Shown here: piece by piece, positions 32,006 through 45,700 of the stretch
Layout of the letters: the number at the start of each line of letters is the position of its first letter
How positions within the stretch are numbered: position 1 is the stretch's first letter
Origin: Xiphophorus maculatus
Taxonomy: Eukaryota > Chordata > Actinopteri > Cyprinodontiformes > Poeciliidae
Assembly (NCBI RefSeq): GCF_002775205.1
Contig: NC_036456.1
Coordinates: 5,223,463 to 5,287,462 of the forward strand
DNA length: 64,000 nt
Direction: 5' to 3'
Notes under the pieces: generated by a model
Databases searched by the model: none
The model's input: the letters and a program-made list of their open reading frames with translations, nothing else
What the model was told of the DNA's origin: nothing
Translations under genes and position numbers: made by a program

Positions 32006-33619
32006 TAAATAAAGAATCATCATCCTGGGATGACATAATGTGGTGAAATTGAGGCAGATGCTGTGGTCAGTGTCGTTAGAGGGGACCAACTAAAAGTAGT
32101 TTTCGATTGGTTGCTCTCTTTAAATTTGCAACCTGCCTCTTCTTCTGATCCCTGCGCACCAGTATGAGCCAGGCCTTAAACCAGGATGCCCTGCAGGAGT
32201 GGCTGGTGTGAGGTGAAGCAATCTAAATTTAAAGTTTCCTGCTGAGCTTTGCAGTTATGAGAAAACTGCAGAGATTTATATTCTTTCACTTCACACACAC
32301 CGTTTGGGTCTTATTTCTTCCGTTAAAGTCAGAGCCCCCAGAACTGTGGCATAAGAATCAAGAATTTGCTACGGCATTGATGTTTTCAAAGAGATTTTAA
32401 ACAGTGAGGCATGTAGGTTTATTCCACTGTTTTTGCATATAGTAGAACCACTGAATACAAATTTAATTCAGATTCATTGCTATGTTGGAAATTGATGCCC
32501 ACAGCACTCAAAGTGTCATTTTATGTTAACATTTTGTCACGATATGGTGTGGTAGTTATTGTGATGATGATAAAAAGTGATGGTAGAAAGGTATTGACAA
32601 CTTCTCAGCAGTTCCACAAACATGGCAAATATAAATACTGCTCCTACCCCCCCCCCCCCCCACATATTTTTAGTAGTTCCATAAAAAAGTATGTTTTGTA
32701 TGTTAAACTGCACACAGCACATGCCTTTAATTTTATTTTAAGATGTAATATTTATTGATGGACCCAACAATGGAAAAATATTGTATAAGTAACAACGCTG
32801 ACAATATTGTCAGGTTTTAGAGTTTTCAGACAATAATTGCAATTTAGCAAAACAATATATTTAAATTGTGATCACAATCATACATTTTCACTGTACTGAT
32901 AAACGATACAATAAAAACTTATGAGTCATTCCTATAAAAATGCTAGATGTATAAATAATGGGGGGGAAAAAAGTGAATGAGCATCTCCACCATCTGTACT
33001 GTATATTATATTGCATGACATATTTTCGTAATCTTGAATGTTTTTTTTTTGTTTTTTAAATATAAGTGTTTTACCTGTGAACTCAATTTTGCCACAGCAA
33101 ACATTCGGTAATTGATCGGACGCCTCTGGCATGCTGGTGCCTGACAACAGCTTGTAATAAAAAGGTTGCCATACTTCAATAAAAAGCAATCTCTTGTATG
33201 ATGAAATCTTATACTAAGCAATATAATAAAACATTTCAAAACATTCAAACTTGTTGTTAAAGATGAAAATGTGGATAATGGATGACGGAATAAACTCCCA
33301 AGGAGACAAGAGAAAAACATCCTCGCTCTCACTGATAAAGATCACATTCTCTTGAGATTTCATTGCATAAATGAGAACAACGTTAAAAAAACAAATAAAT
33401 AAAAATAAAGTAAGAGGATCAATGCACATTTTAAATGATTGTTGTAGTCTTGCTGGAAGGAACAGAGTCTGTGAAATCCCCTCCAGCTACACCCTCACCA
33501 TCCTCCCCGGCCTCTCTGGGACGAGCCTGACACTGCTTCCATACATAGAGACCCACTGTGCTTGAAATTCTCCTGAACACAAACATGCTTTTGTCTGCCT
33601 GCTTGCTGCGCTGTCTATG

Positions 33620-33620
<1 letters not shown>

Positions 33621-33664
<44 letters not shown>
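33621..33664. repeat. (TGCC)11 microsatellite
   Basis: Eleven uninterrupted TGCC units. The reverse complement GGCA is a classic fish tetranucleotide repeat. Confidence 0.97.
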
Positions 33665-33665
<1 letters not shown>

Positions 33666-33969
33666 TGTGTGTGTGATAGAGCAGAGGACTGTCAGTGAAA
33701 TTACAATTACAAAGTGAAATAGCTTTGACAGCTGAGTCATTTTCAGGAAGTTCCAGGTATGGAGGTAGCTTATTGCCCCCCCGCCCCCCCAAAAAAAATC
33801 ATTCAAATTCAGCTATTGTAATTCAAATGATTTGGAGTTAACATTTGTAAATGTCTTTAGTATCTTATATTAGCAAACAGATCAATTAGCCTTAATGAAG
33901 CAGCCATTTTGTGTGTATTCCCCAGAGAATCTACTGTATATCCAAACCAAGATCAGGCTGATGCTGACA

Positions 33970-34345
33970 ATCAGGGCCGGATTTAGACGGATGAGGAGAC
34001 CTGGGCTAAAGCCAGTTTTGGTGCCCTACCCCCAAAAAATCAAACATTTAAAATAAGAATGTTTTGTAATTTGAACTTTCATGCAAATTACAAAACATTA
34101 ATAGGAAGGCCAACACATCCCATGGAAGATGGCACAATGTTAGTCCAAAAAGATGTTTTATAAGTTCAGAATTTTTTTATATTTGAGTATCGTATGCATT
34201 AATAAAAATATAACATTATTAAATGAATGCACATCTATTAGTCTTATAGTCAGCTACAATGTAAAACATGCATTCATTATAAAAACATTCACAATCTACA
34301 GCCCCGCCCCAAACCTGGGAGCCCTGGGCAACTGCCCTCCTAGGT
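33970..34345. mobile_element. Decayed transposon with GGGCCGGATTTAGAC-type end
   Basis: It starts CAGGGCCGGATTTAGACG, followed by CTGGGCTAAAGCC. The other side has CCTGGGAGCCCTGGGCAACT. These are terminal features of a fish DNA transposon family. The right terminus is eroded and no target duplication could be read. Confidence 0.4.
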
Positions 34346-36369
34346 CCTGTTCAGCAAGTCTAGAAAATCACTTTATTAATTCGTTCCATTTAGCTGAGAC
34401 ATTAAAAACTGCTTTTTGGATTATCCATGTGTGGGGATGATGTTGACGCCACCGTTTCCTTCACTACTACTTTTCAGTCACTAACAAAGTGCAAGGTAAA
34501 AATGGCTCATGTTTCAAAACATGTTTTATCTTTTCATTTGATGGAAGTGCACTTATTGCCCCCCTTCTCTGAGTCCAAGAGCTTCGATGACTGAGGAGTA
34601 AAGCAGCTCTCTTCCACGCCGTCGCTGAATTGACTAAACCACCTTTAATGATCTGCTGCTTTCCAACATAAGATCTTCACACACAAACATCTCATGTTGT
34701 TTGCCACCTTATGATCCCTTTTCTTCTTCTTCTTTGTGGTCACCTCTAATGGGCTTTGGGAATAGAAAATCAGAAGATAAATAAATATCTGTGTTTTTAA
34801 TTAAACACATGAGGCAGAGTGTGAACACATAATGTGACCTCGCTCACTTGCTTCCATCCAGTCGGTTCCAAAGTCGATCTGATCGCCTGTCTCTCTGTAG
34901 TAATGTGTACAAAACACTATACAGTTCAGACAACAACCATGAAAACTCCATTTACTCTGCACACCAATGATGTTGCCATGGAGACCAGGGCTGGCTTTGC
35001 CTTTGGGCCTCGAGACTGTTACCTAGCGACAGGGCAAAGGATACCCCCCCCATTCACTATATTCCCATTATTTACTTCACCTTGCACCTTCTTCATTACT
35101 TGAAGAGTAAAAGCTCCCGCACTAACACGACTAACGCGTTAAAAGAAGCGTGTCCTTCCGAGTTCAGGAAGTGTAACCTCTTTTCAGATTCATGCATATG
35201 CTTGGCTTAAAAAAGGAAAATAATGATTTGGAATTAAAACCAGAAAACTGTCAAAACAAGAACACACAAGCGAGGACAAAGAGGTATTTTAAAAGTGGCC
35301 ATCAAGGGACTGACACGATGTAACGATCATATGATCTCACACAGAGATGGAAAGACAAAAAAAAGAAACACACACCCCCTTCTTCAAACACTCTGGCCAA
35401 CTGCGCTGGACTTTCAGCATGGAGACGAGCCTTTAGATTTTTACCATAGCAACCAAACCACCGGGAAAGCAGCTCGAAAAATCTCTGACGGCGATCAGGG
35501 AAAGAGACACAGCCTCGTCTTTACTGTTCTCCAAACAAAACAACCGAACAGAGCGTCTGGGTTCCCTTCGCCAGCTCTCCAGATCTATTGATCTCCATTC
35601 TCTTGCTTCTTCGTTCACACACTGTGTTTTTGTCTACTTCAGCTGTCGGCTCTCTCGCTCATCTTCCTAAGGCTCCTTAGTGTATTCAGCTGCTGGAATT
35701 TACTTTCCAGGGAAATGTGGACTTTTAAAAAAATTTAAAAAAAAAAGAGGTACAGCCAATAAATGCCAAGAAACAAAAAGGTATTCCTGTATTGACTGCT
35801 TTTTGCCAATGCCAATCTGTAGCATGTCAAGTCGGATCGTGGCAAAATATTTAAGCTTCCCAAACTTCATTTTATAGTCTCGTTTCACAGAAAAATCTGC
35901 GAATACTGAACCACCAATAAACTTAACAGTTTACCTTTCAGCACATCAATAGTTCACTAATAAAGCCCTCGTTTATTAGTCCAATGCCATATTCTAATTT
36001 CCACAGAAACTCAATTTGGACTTTCATTACCTATAAACCATCACCCTAAAAATAATTCATTTTGGTGACATTTTTCTTCTTTAAACTTTCCTATTTTAAA
36101 TACTCATCATTATTGACCAAAGTTCGACGCTTTATTTTGCACCAAACAGACTCGTTAAAATGGAAGCAAAGATATTCTAACATCCCTGGAACAAACCCAA
36201 AGTATTGACTTGTAATATAGGACACTGGCTCCTCTCTCTCTCCTACCTTGCTCTCTGTTCTCCCTTCACGTTTTCCTCAACACAGAGCCGTTAGTTTCCA
36301 TCATGCTCATTAAATCTATCCTGGCCTTTGAGAACCTCACATTGTCTCTTTTCCCTTTCTGCTCACTTC

Positions 36370-36560
36370 TCTGCTTTTTATTTTAATGAGCTGAGAGGCA
36401 GCGAGTGGGAGTCCCACCCACTCTCAATCTTCACAACACCCATGAACTGCGTCGAACGAGTCCTCTAAGTGTGGCGGTGGCTCTCCTGAAACGGCCCAGC
36501 TTTTTATTCCAGCCGTTACATAATAACTTGACGTAATCGTGTTTATTAATTCAGGCCTCG
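36370..36560. promoter_or_regulatory. Candidate conserved non-coding block 1
   Basis: Repeat-free, more GC-balanced than its flanks, with homeobox-like ATTTTAATGAG and TTTATTAATTC words and a CRE-like TTGACGTAAT. It has no coding frame. The call rests on composition only. Confidence 0.2.
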
Positions 36561-38786
36561 CCACTTAAAAACCACTGTTTGAGTCATCTTACCCCCTGTC
36601 GAAATACGTCTCTTTCTGCCAAATCTGTCATTTTGATGACAAAAAAGTTTCTCAGAGAACGTAGTAGGAGGACCAGGAGCTCACAGAGGCAGAAGGAACC
36701 AAATATCTACTGTAAAAATCTCTCTCCACATCCATCTCTTAGTCTTACCCAGCCCAATAAAACAGATTGCTGAAAATAATAACTGTTTTTAAATGAGGCC
36801 ACATGCCTTGCTTTTCTTTTAAATCTTCCTGATTATAAAACCCGCTGCAAGGAAGAATTACAAGCAAAAGGAGCGTTACTGAACGGACTTACTTGCAGTC
36901 ATTTGTGCTTAAAGTTAAAATTGATGTTCAAATTGACTCCGCCTACTTTTTTTTTGCTGTTCACTGCAGCCTAATGTAGCAGAACTTCATCTGCTCATGT
37001 GACGACATGCATTCACATGTGACACTTGCTATGGGCACATGACTACTGTACAGGCTTTTCCACAAAGGTCCCACGCTGCCATCCAGCCACACACCAACAT
37101 TTACTGATAACCTTTCCTGACCATGGACACCATCAGATGTTATGTTTATGTGCAGCAGCTTGTCAGCGCTGCTCCGCCGGACCCACTAAGTTTTGGGCAG
37201 TTGGCCATAATTTTCCTGGCCGACCAATCAATGTTTCTGAACTCACGTAATGGGTAAGAAGTTGTTTCTTGTCATTTTGTTTATAATAAAAAACAGACAC
37301 TGAAATCAAGTTGTGCCGAGTTTGGAATTTTACATTTTACTTGTTTGGTTTAAAAATCCTGGTTCTGAATTTTATCTCAATATCTGACATTAAACTAAGA
37401 TCTGACTCGTGATTTTAAAGATTTCTATAGCTGACACCATTTCAAAGTCATTAGATTACGACGCAGATATAGTCTCCTCTAAAGTCATGTGGCTGTCAAT
37501 TGCAACAGTATCTTCATTCAGAGGCTTTTTAAGATGTGCTGTAACACTGACCGCTACAGGAGATCCTTCCCACCTACAGCCATAATTTTCTACAACTCTC
37601 TGAAGAAACTTGGGTGACGTTAACTACAGCAATATTTAATTTCCTTTTGGGATTAAGAGAAATTTTTAATTATTCAGAATCTTTTGATATTACAGTTGTA
37701 CACTTGTACCATAATAACCTGGAACAGTTGTTTTTGCTCATATGCCAAACATTGAACAAGGTAACTCAATACCAATGTGAAGTTCCTCCCCCCAAAAAAC
37801 CCACCATTAAAATAATAATCCCTCAAATGAAAAGAAGTACTATAAACTGAGGACTTGCTGTTCATTGGTTCAAGGAGATAAAGTGTCCTCACTGAAACCT
37901 ATCTGAACTCCTCCTGCTGTCAGCAATATCTCTCTCATGAGAAACAAAGAGTCAGATGAAGATAACTGGTCTCATATTTCTTCCTGGCACTTTATACTAT
38001 ATGCTCTGACGGGACACAAAAGGATGCAGAGATTTCAGAGCCACTGTGATTAAAGTAATGGGAAACTTCCTGACCCCTCTGCCGCCGCGTTGCTCATTTA
38101 ACAACCATGTTTACGCCATGTGCTCACCTCCTGCTTTCACGCCTCGCAGGGTTACAAGTAATGTCTCATCACGTACTAAAAGCCCCACGCTGCACGGCTT
38201 CCACCAGCTACGTGTGAACCACTGAAAAACCCGACCGACCAAGCTGGTGGTCAGACATCGATCTGTTTCTGACGGTGGACCGAGCCCGCCTGCTTCTCTG
38301 TGTGTCTCCTGTAAAACATCAAACAAGCCCATACCTCCTGCAGGCAGCGGGAGCTAAAGTAGAGGAAGTACAGTCCCAGTCACTGTGGGGCCTGACTAGC
38401 CTTTGCTGCGCATTGTTGTGGAAGAGCTTTGTCCAAAAGTGGCGTCCCTCTGAGCTACGGAAAGACAGCATGGCATCAGCGAGCAGTTGTATATCCTTTC
38501 TTGCTTGAACAGAAGAGAGAAAGCTTCGTTTTCAGTCTCCTTCTGGGTTTGTTTTGGTTCCTGTTTCGGTTTTAAGAGGTCCTGCAGTTCTTTTTAAACC
38601 TTTGTCTCAACCTAAAACTAGAGCTGAGTAAACCAAAAGTGACGGCAAAATAGATCAGATCAATTACATGGTCATCAGCAGATACAGGACACAACTTTAA
38701 AGCACAATAAAGTAACTTTGTTGACTTCAGTTATGATAATGCTAAATAACTCAAAAATGACTTAAGAGAAATATGACTTCTTAAAT

Positions 38787-39350
38787 CCCATGTGTCAAGC
38801 TCAAGGCCCGGGGGCCAAATCTGGCCCGCCGTAGCTTTCTATGTGGCCCTCTAGACTCGAGATTATATTTTGCAATAACATCTTCAAAATGTTGCAGATT
38901 TTCACAAATCTGCAACATTCACACAAAATCAACAGATACCCACATTTTTTTTGTTTTTATTTAAATTTTCTCAAAATCAGTCAAAAACACTGGAATTAAC
39001 TAATTGCTGCCTCAGCAATTAGTTCAATCTAATTTAACTAACTTAACTTGATCTCAAGCTATAGTCCATGACCGACGCAGGGAGGAATAAAAAGTCACAT
39101 TTAAGGTCACACATTAACACAAATATCATAAAAATTCCTTACAAATATCTCTAAATTAGCACTACTTGATCAATTAGACATAAAAAACCCCACAAAGACA
39201 ATAGCAAAATCCTGGAGTATTTATTCATATTTACTTATTAATATTTTAACAGTCTAATGGGTTTTATCATTACATTCTGGCACAACCGGCCCTTTAAGAA
39301 CGTTCAGATTTTCGATGTGATCCAAAATGAAACTAAGTTTGATGCCCCTA
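38787..39350. mobile_element. hAT-like MITE with TGTCAAGCTCAAGG start
   Basis: The left end is GTGTCAAGCTCAAGGCCCGG, and GGGCCAAATCTGGCCCGCC follows. The right end is AACTAAGTTTGATGCCCC. These match a family common in vertebrates with ends CAGGGGTGTCAAACTCA and its complement. Length is 564 bp. Target duplication not recognisable. Confidence 0.65.
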
Positions 39351-39355
39351 TCTAC

Positions 39356-39470
39356 CAGGGCTGCACCGATTTGTTTTACTGGCCAGCCGATTTATTGGTG
39401 CCAATTTTCTTAATTTTGGGAAATCGGTGATTGGTTGATACTTACACATGAAGCTGATCTCATCTCCCAA
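39356..39470. repeat. CAGGGCTGCACCGAT-type repeat fragment
   Basis: CAGGGCTGCACCGATTTG, then GGCCAGCCGATTTATTGG and GGGAAATCGGTGATTGG, are the words of a common teleost repeat. It abuts the hAT-like MITE, so one may have inserted beside the other. Confidence 0.5.
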
Positions 39471-40229
39471 TCGATAACTGGGAGATTAAAGGATTTCTCA
39501 AACATCTACGAAAGAATCAAGTTAACACTCCAGGTATGTTTTTGATGAGGGAATAACATTAAAGCTCAAACACGTCAATACTTCCCTTTTAACTGCTTCT
39601 AATATTTTACCACATCCTCAATTCAAAATTTCTGTCCTACCTCTTAATTCACAGGAGAAACTTTTTTTTTTTTTTAAATTCATTCAGTATTTAAGCACTT
39701 GCTTTTCGATAAAAGCAGAAATCTCTTTTCTGTAAAACTCGACTAATGCGGATTTTCATGACATTTCTGCTGCTCGTTTATTCAAGATGTCATGTTCCGG
39801 GGGCTTGGCAGAGCGCTGCCATCTGGTACGGCAGTTTACGCGCACCACAAATTAAAACATCCCACCGTCACTGGAAGGTCAAATGCAAAGCCTAGAGATT
39901 ACGGCCAGGATGGATTCTTAGCAGCTGCCATTTTCATCACGAACATGACAATTTTCTCCCACAAAGCGTCCTGCACAGATAGAATCGGACCGTCACCCTG
40001 GGATCACGTTACCAGGATGAGACATTAGAATAGTTTTTTTAACCATTAGTCGTATTTTTATGTCTCTCTCGGCGACAAAGCCGCGCTACAGATCGGAACA
40101 CCTGAAAAAACGCCACCGCTTCTGTTTTCCCTCTCATCCAAATACTTGTGCTGGCTTTTTTTTTGTTTGTTTTTTTGTTCACCACATCCTCTCTGTGTGC
40201 GTCTTCCTCAAATGTCCTGATTGCTTTTG

Positions 40230-40560
40230 CACACATTCCCTGCACTTCAGCAGAGGATTAATTCGCCGCAAACCGTCGCCGTTTACGCCAGCGGCCCCGG
40301 ACGGCGAAAAGAGAGGGATGAGAGGAAGAGCCAAAGCGGAGATATTGAGCGCTGGATTACATCACGAGAGGGTGAGGAGTGGGGAGGGGGTGGAGAAAAA
40401 AAAAAAAACAGAAAAAGGAGAAAGAAAAAGTGCTTAAAGAGGGCCTCGTGTCCAATGAGGCAGCAAGGGCTGCCAGCACTTATCAGTTCAAAAGCCCAGA
40501 GCGAGAGCGCAGGAGAAAGACAAGGAGAAAAACAGAGGGAAGGAGGAAGCGCTAAGCGCT
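40230..40560. promoter_or_regulatory. Candidate conserved non-coding block 2
   Basis: Repeat-poor, GC-richer block containing GGATTACATCACGAGAGG and AGGCAGCAAGGGCTGCCAGC. It is framed by poly(A)-like and T-rich DNA. It is open in two plus-strand frames, but no protein domain, start context or splice sites support a gene. Confidence 0.2.
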
Positions 40561-42329
40561 AATCTGACGAGAAGCAGCGAAGCACCGGAGAATATAGGCC
40601 ACTGGCCCATTTTCCGCTGAAGAGAAAAGAAGATTTGCCATGTATATAAATAGAGCATTTGATTCAGACTTTTTTTTGGTTTGTATTTTTTTTTATTTTT
40701 GTTATTATATTATCCACCAACTTGAAAATGTTTCACTCGTCTCCTTTATTGGGCCGAACGCCGTCGTCTCGGAGCCTCGTCTCACCAATCGGTAAAAGAA
40801 AAGTCACGACGCAAACGTCTGTTTTGCTCCTTTGTTGAAGGAAAACTTTGAAGTTTGCAGTTTGAGGCATAAATAGAACGACGGAGCGAAAGGAGCGAAG
40901 AGGGCTTGAAAGACGAGAAACCAAACGAGCATTAAAACCTTGCGAACAGCAGGAGACAAACGAGACAAAACCATGAAACTCTTACATGTAACTCAGAAAA
41001 GTAGGATTTCTGGGTCAAGACCAAGCAATGCGATAGCTCCATCACAAGGAGGCCTTTCACAATTACATGACATTATGTATAAATAATAGCAATTATGTGA
41101 GCTGTATGCAGTGTTTTGTACAAATATGGATTCTCAAGTAAAAATACATTGGCGTGTATTAGCTATCTATCCGACTATATAGATATACACTAAAACATTT
41201 CTTTCTTGTTTTGATTTGGATGAACAGACTCCAACAGAAACACCCTCTAGATATAGTAATAGATTTTCAGAGCTCAATGCTCAGAATATTAAACGTTTCT
41301 GCCACCCTTCTCTTTTGGGAGCTGATGTCTAATCAGTGAAGGCTTTGGTGAAATGTGCATTTGGATTCCACATTAGATATTTAGCTGTGGGTACAAGCTA
41401 GTAGGTAATGGCCAAGAGTTATTAAGTCATAGCCACAATATTAAGTCAACTTTTATAATTATTGTCAAACCATTTGTCCTCTTACGTCAAAACTTTCTTT
41501 CATATTGGTATTTACAAGTTAGCATTCACCAGATATTTAGCTAGCCTTAATAATCTTAGCAACAGTGTATTTTACTGACATACACAGCTGTCCATGAATT
41601 TAATTCACTTAAAAATATGATTTTTTTTTGGTCTTGATATTATATTGATCAATATCTTCAAAAAATGTCCCATAATATTGGCTTCAACAAGAGAAATGTG
41701 TAGCGATGAAAACAAAATCATTCCAACATTTTATGTGTAATCACAAACTACCATAAAACAAAGTTGAAATGACAATCCCGTTCTTTGTTTCATGTGGGAA
41801 CCATCAGGAGTAAATCGACAACCCAACTGGTTTTATTCTGTGCTAATATGTAGACCAATGAAGGCTATAACTACCAGACTAGGTTTAACGTCGATGGGTC
41901 ACACAATGAAGCGAACAATTTAACAACATGTTTTCTGATCGGCCGTGTTGGTCAGTTACAGCCTCACACAACCCCAAATTCAGCCACAATGAAACTTGAT
42001 CAGTAGCTGAATGTGATGCTGATTAAAGATTACTGAAGGGGCTTGAGGACAAAGTTCAGGCAGTGCTCGGAAATCGTCGAAAATGAGGCTCTTTTAATAC
42101 GATTTTGGTCTTAAATTATGAGGTATACAGCAACACAGCTTGAAGATTTTCATGCTTCCTGCCACATTTATATCTCGATTTGCTGCAAACTTGACGGCCT
42201 GAATATTTTCTTTCATTTAAACTTAAACCAAACCAAATATATCACTGAACGGTTATTGGTATTTATTCCATAAACCAATCCTTCAATCCTGCAGCTGCCA
42301 CCATGGAATCAGATTTTTGTTTTGTTTCC

Positions 42330-42570
42330 TAATCTATCAGCCGATTTACTGCTGCGTCTGCACAGACAAGAACGCACACGGCAGTACACTGAGAATCTAA
42401 ACCTGACATCCCTTTAATGCTCGGCAATCTCTTTTATATACTGACTCGCAGCTGCATGTGTAAATTTATGTGTTTACATGCACGTTTTCGTATTTTAACG
42501 CCCTCCTATTTTCCCCGGAGCTGAAGAAAAACGGCATTGCCGAGGAGTTTGTGTAGGCAGGGCCAACAAT
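42330..42570. promoter_or_regulatory. Candidate conserved non-coding block 3
   Basis: Unique-looking block with CAGCTGCATGTGTAAATTTA and TTTACATGCACG, containing E-box-like and octamer-like words. No coding potential. Composition-based call. Confidence 0.15.
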
Positions 42571-43919
42571 CAATCCTTCCAAGCGGCACACAAACACAAC
42601 AGGCAGTCACACACCAACACTGTGAACACTGTGTGGATGTGTCCTGCATACAGATGTTCCTTATTTTTTTATTCTTTTTTTGTTTGGGGGGGAGGGGTTG
42701 ATCAACAGCTTTGTAAAAGCAAGAGGTTAAGGGTCAATGAAAAAAAAAAAAAGCTACCAGAATAATCAAAGTTTTCTGTCCAGTTTCCGGGACTTGTCCT
42801 GATTCTGCCCAAACTGCAATTTATTAGCATAATTCGTCAACCAATATGCGACGCAAACAGCAGGTTTGTTTGCAACTTTGAGTCAAAAACTACCAGTGAC
42901 AAACATGGCAGGTTGAGACATCCGAGTGTTTTACGTGAGGAGGAAAACAACATATTCAGTGAGAGCTTCCACAGAGGCCGAGCCGAGGCTAAACAAGCCG
43001 AGGTTCCTTTTTTTTTATTTCCTGACGTTACCATGGACACACTTCCTGGCCTCAGGTTTAAGGCTGCGAGAAAAACGGCCATGTGAGTGGGATAGAATGA
43101 GTGAAACAAAAGATACAGGGATAAGCTCAGTACGACTAAAGTATTCGAAATTTAATACTTGAGATATTTAAAGTCAAATTTCACGAAGGTTTTAAAACTG
43201 CTGAATAATCCATCACACCGTCCTGACAGATTAAAGGTCTTATAATGACATGCCAGAAAAACGCCTGATTTTTTTGTTGTCGTTGTGTTGAGCATAAAGT
43301 ATAATTATACCTCCCATACTTGTTGCTGCGCACTACAGGTCAGCTGGCTGAAAGAAGACTATTACACTTTTCTTTTACTTTCAAAAAAAAAAAGACAAAT
43401 TCAGCTTTTTGTATATGTAGAAAAAAATAACAGGGAACCATCGAGTAAAAAAAGCAATGAATTCTCTTGGAAATCTTTCAGTGTGTTGAAATATAATCCC
43501 CCCCTACTGATTGGCCAAATTAAAGTCTGGATCTTTCTATGAGACACCGGATGTTATCAATTAAACTCCATCTCACGGTTTTCATTCTCATTACATTACA
43601 TAACTAATTACACAGACTAATTACAAACACAAAGACTGTAATCAGCCCAGAAACCTAATCCACTTGTGCTATTAAGGTTCTGTTAATCTAATGCGAAGGT
43701 TGAAAAAAAACAACAACAAACATGAGCAGATGAAGTTCTAACAGAACAAAATGACAACAGTTCTGTATTTCAGAAAATGTGAAAACAAATTAAATCAAAA
43801 TATGCTTGATTTATATCACTTGACTGCACAGTAACTGTATTTAATCCTATTTTCAAAGTTGCTGATATTTATCGATGATCTTGTGGACAAACTGTGGAGA
43901 AAATAGTACAAATAATTTC

Positions 43920-44050
43920 CGATAAAACTGTCGGTTTTGTTTGTCATTAAAAACATCAAATTGAAATTTGTCGACACAACGATAATACAAAATTCTCATG
44001 ATATATTTTTCACGATAAATGGTAATCGAAGCGACAAATTGTGATGCACC
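43920..44050. repeat. Fragment of a common AT-rich fish repeat
   Basis: The string TCGACACAACGATAATAC, then CACGATAAATGGTAATCG and GTGATGCACCTG, resembles the CGATAAAT/TGATGCACC-type repeats of fish genomes. The remainder of the element is eroded. Confidence 0.35.
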
Positions 44051-45419
44051 TGTAGATAACTAAAACTTTCACAATTAGTTGAAATTCTGCGTTTCTTGAT
44101 GTTTCTTTCATATTTTATCAAAGGTATAAGTTCGGTTGCCTTCTTCTGATTGCCTGTAGGCTGAGTGAATGTGAACAGCTGCTGTGTGTGAGGGCCAAAA
44201 GCTGAAAAGGCAGAAAGTGGAGAGCGCTACGCCTGTCACAGAGGCTGCATTCTCATTAATCTAAACCCTTAAAAAAATAAAATAAAAAAAAACCGCTGTT
44301 GGAATTACAAAACCCCAGATGGCCTGGACGACTAAAGCCAGGGGCAGAAAGTGGGAGTCCAGATGTGGCGTATAGATGCTGGAAGAAAAACTCAACTCAC
44401 AAACGGAAGAGAAGCCATTTAATCTTTATGATTTCAGGAGCCAAATCCCGAGCTCCTCACACGTCTGACACAGTTCTCCCCCTATTCAAAGTTTATTTAG
44501 AACAATCCTCATGACTTGGTGACCCGTCTGTGGCACTGGTCAGCCTAAAGCAGGTTAACAACTGTCAGGTCTAATTCCCTAATCCACCCTAATCCTGTTT
44601 TCAGGCGGCTAAGATCTCGCTCAGTTACCAACCTCATAACGCAGCGCAGTCAATCAGGACCATTTTACGCTTCAAAGTAGTTCCACGTCCACCAAGTGAT
44701 CCGATTTTACACAAATTCAAAAAAAATAAGAACAGTCGGAGTTGGAGGGGCTGTTTTAGCGAAATGCAGCTATAGGCACGTTGAACGTCATTATTTACAC
44801 CCAGACGTTTTGCGTAAAACGCTGAAGATGTGCTAGAAAACTTGCTAAGCCCTGGTGTTTGGGGCGCTCGGCAGTCATTCATCCAGCTGCCTGTCGTGTT
44901 TTTGACTTAAAAAATGTTTAGAATTGACAGAAAATTGAAAATATCACTTGATAATTCTGTGTTATTGGAAGAATGGAAGATTCATATCTGAAAGCCCAAC
45001 TAAAAAGTCTTAAATAATGCAAACATAAAAAAAAAAAGTTAGAGAAGGAGAAGCCAGATGCGGGGGGGAGAAAAAAATCATGGAAATGAATGTGTGTCGT
45101 CAATGCTTCATTAGCGTTTGAGCTTTATGGAGGATAAAAATATCTCTGCGCCTCTGGGAGGAGAGAGTTTGAGGAGGGGAGGGGCATGGTGTGTGGAGAC
45201 AAAATTAGAACTTTTATTTTTTGAAGCTGAAAATTTCTGATTTCTTGATGAGCACTGAGGCGAAAGCACACAGATTGCATCAAATTAGGTAAAAAAAAAA
45301 AAAAAAAAAAAACATAGAAAAACACGGAAAAAAGGTTAGAATTGAGTCTTCTTAAAAGTTAGGTCAAAAATATCTTCTCCTCAACTCTTCTTTACCTCAG
45401 CTTTAATCACAAAGTGAAC

Positions 45420-45700
45420 TGCAGGCTTTTTCAGCAGGCGTGCAGCTGTGATTAGCACGTGGCGGTGAGCGGGAACGCCACAAAGAAAATGGGAACCCAT
45501 TGTTGAACGCACATTCTCACCTCTGCGCCTTTCGGAGTCCAATCAAGAGTAATATGCCACAAATGGCAGCCCGCTGAGCGCCTGTTAAATAACCACACCA
45601 GGCAGCATTTATGTCAAAATGCAAACATTTTGCTGTGGGCAGCGGGGAAATTATACTGCAGAAAATGAGGGGGGCTTCGAATACTGAAGCATTTGTGATT
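45420..45700. promoter_or_regulatory. Candidate conserved non-coding block 4
   Basis: Repeat-free stretch with CAGCTGTGATTAGCACGTGG (bicoid-type TAATC/GATTA core beside an E-box), AAATAACCACACC (Runx-like ACCACA) and ATTTATGTCAAAATGC. The minus-strand open frame across 45517-45783 has no domain or splice signals and is treated as chance. Confidence 0.25.

Noticed and set aside
33487..33806. Minus-strand frames with a GRQAGRQAGRQ repeat
   Set aside because: They are translations of the (TGCC)11 microsatellite.
40060..40562. Overlapping 113- and 125-codon plus-strand frames
   Set aside because: Lys/Glu-rich and partly encoded by poly(A) tracts, with no domain and no exon signals; two frames open at once suggests chance in purine-rich DNA.
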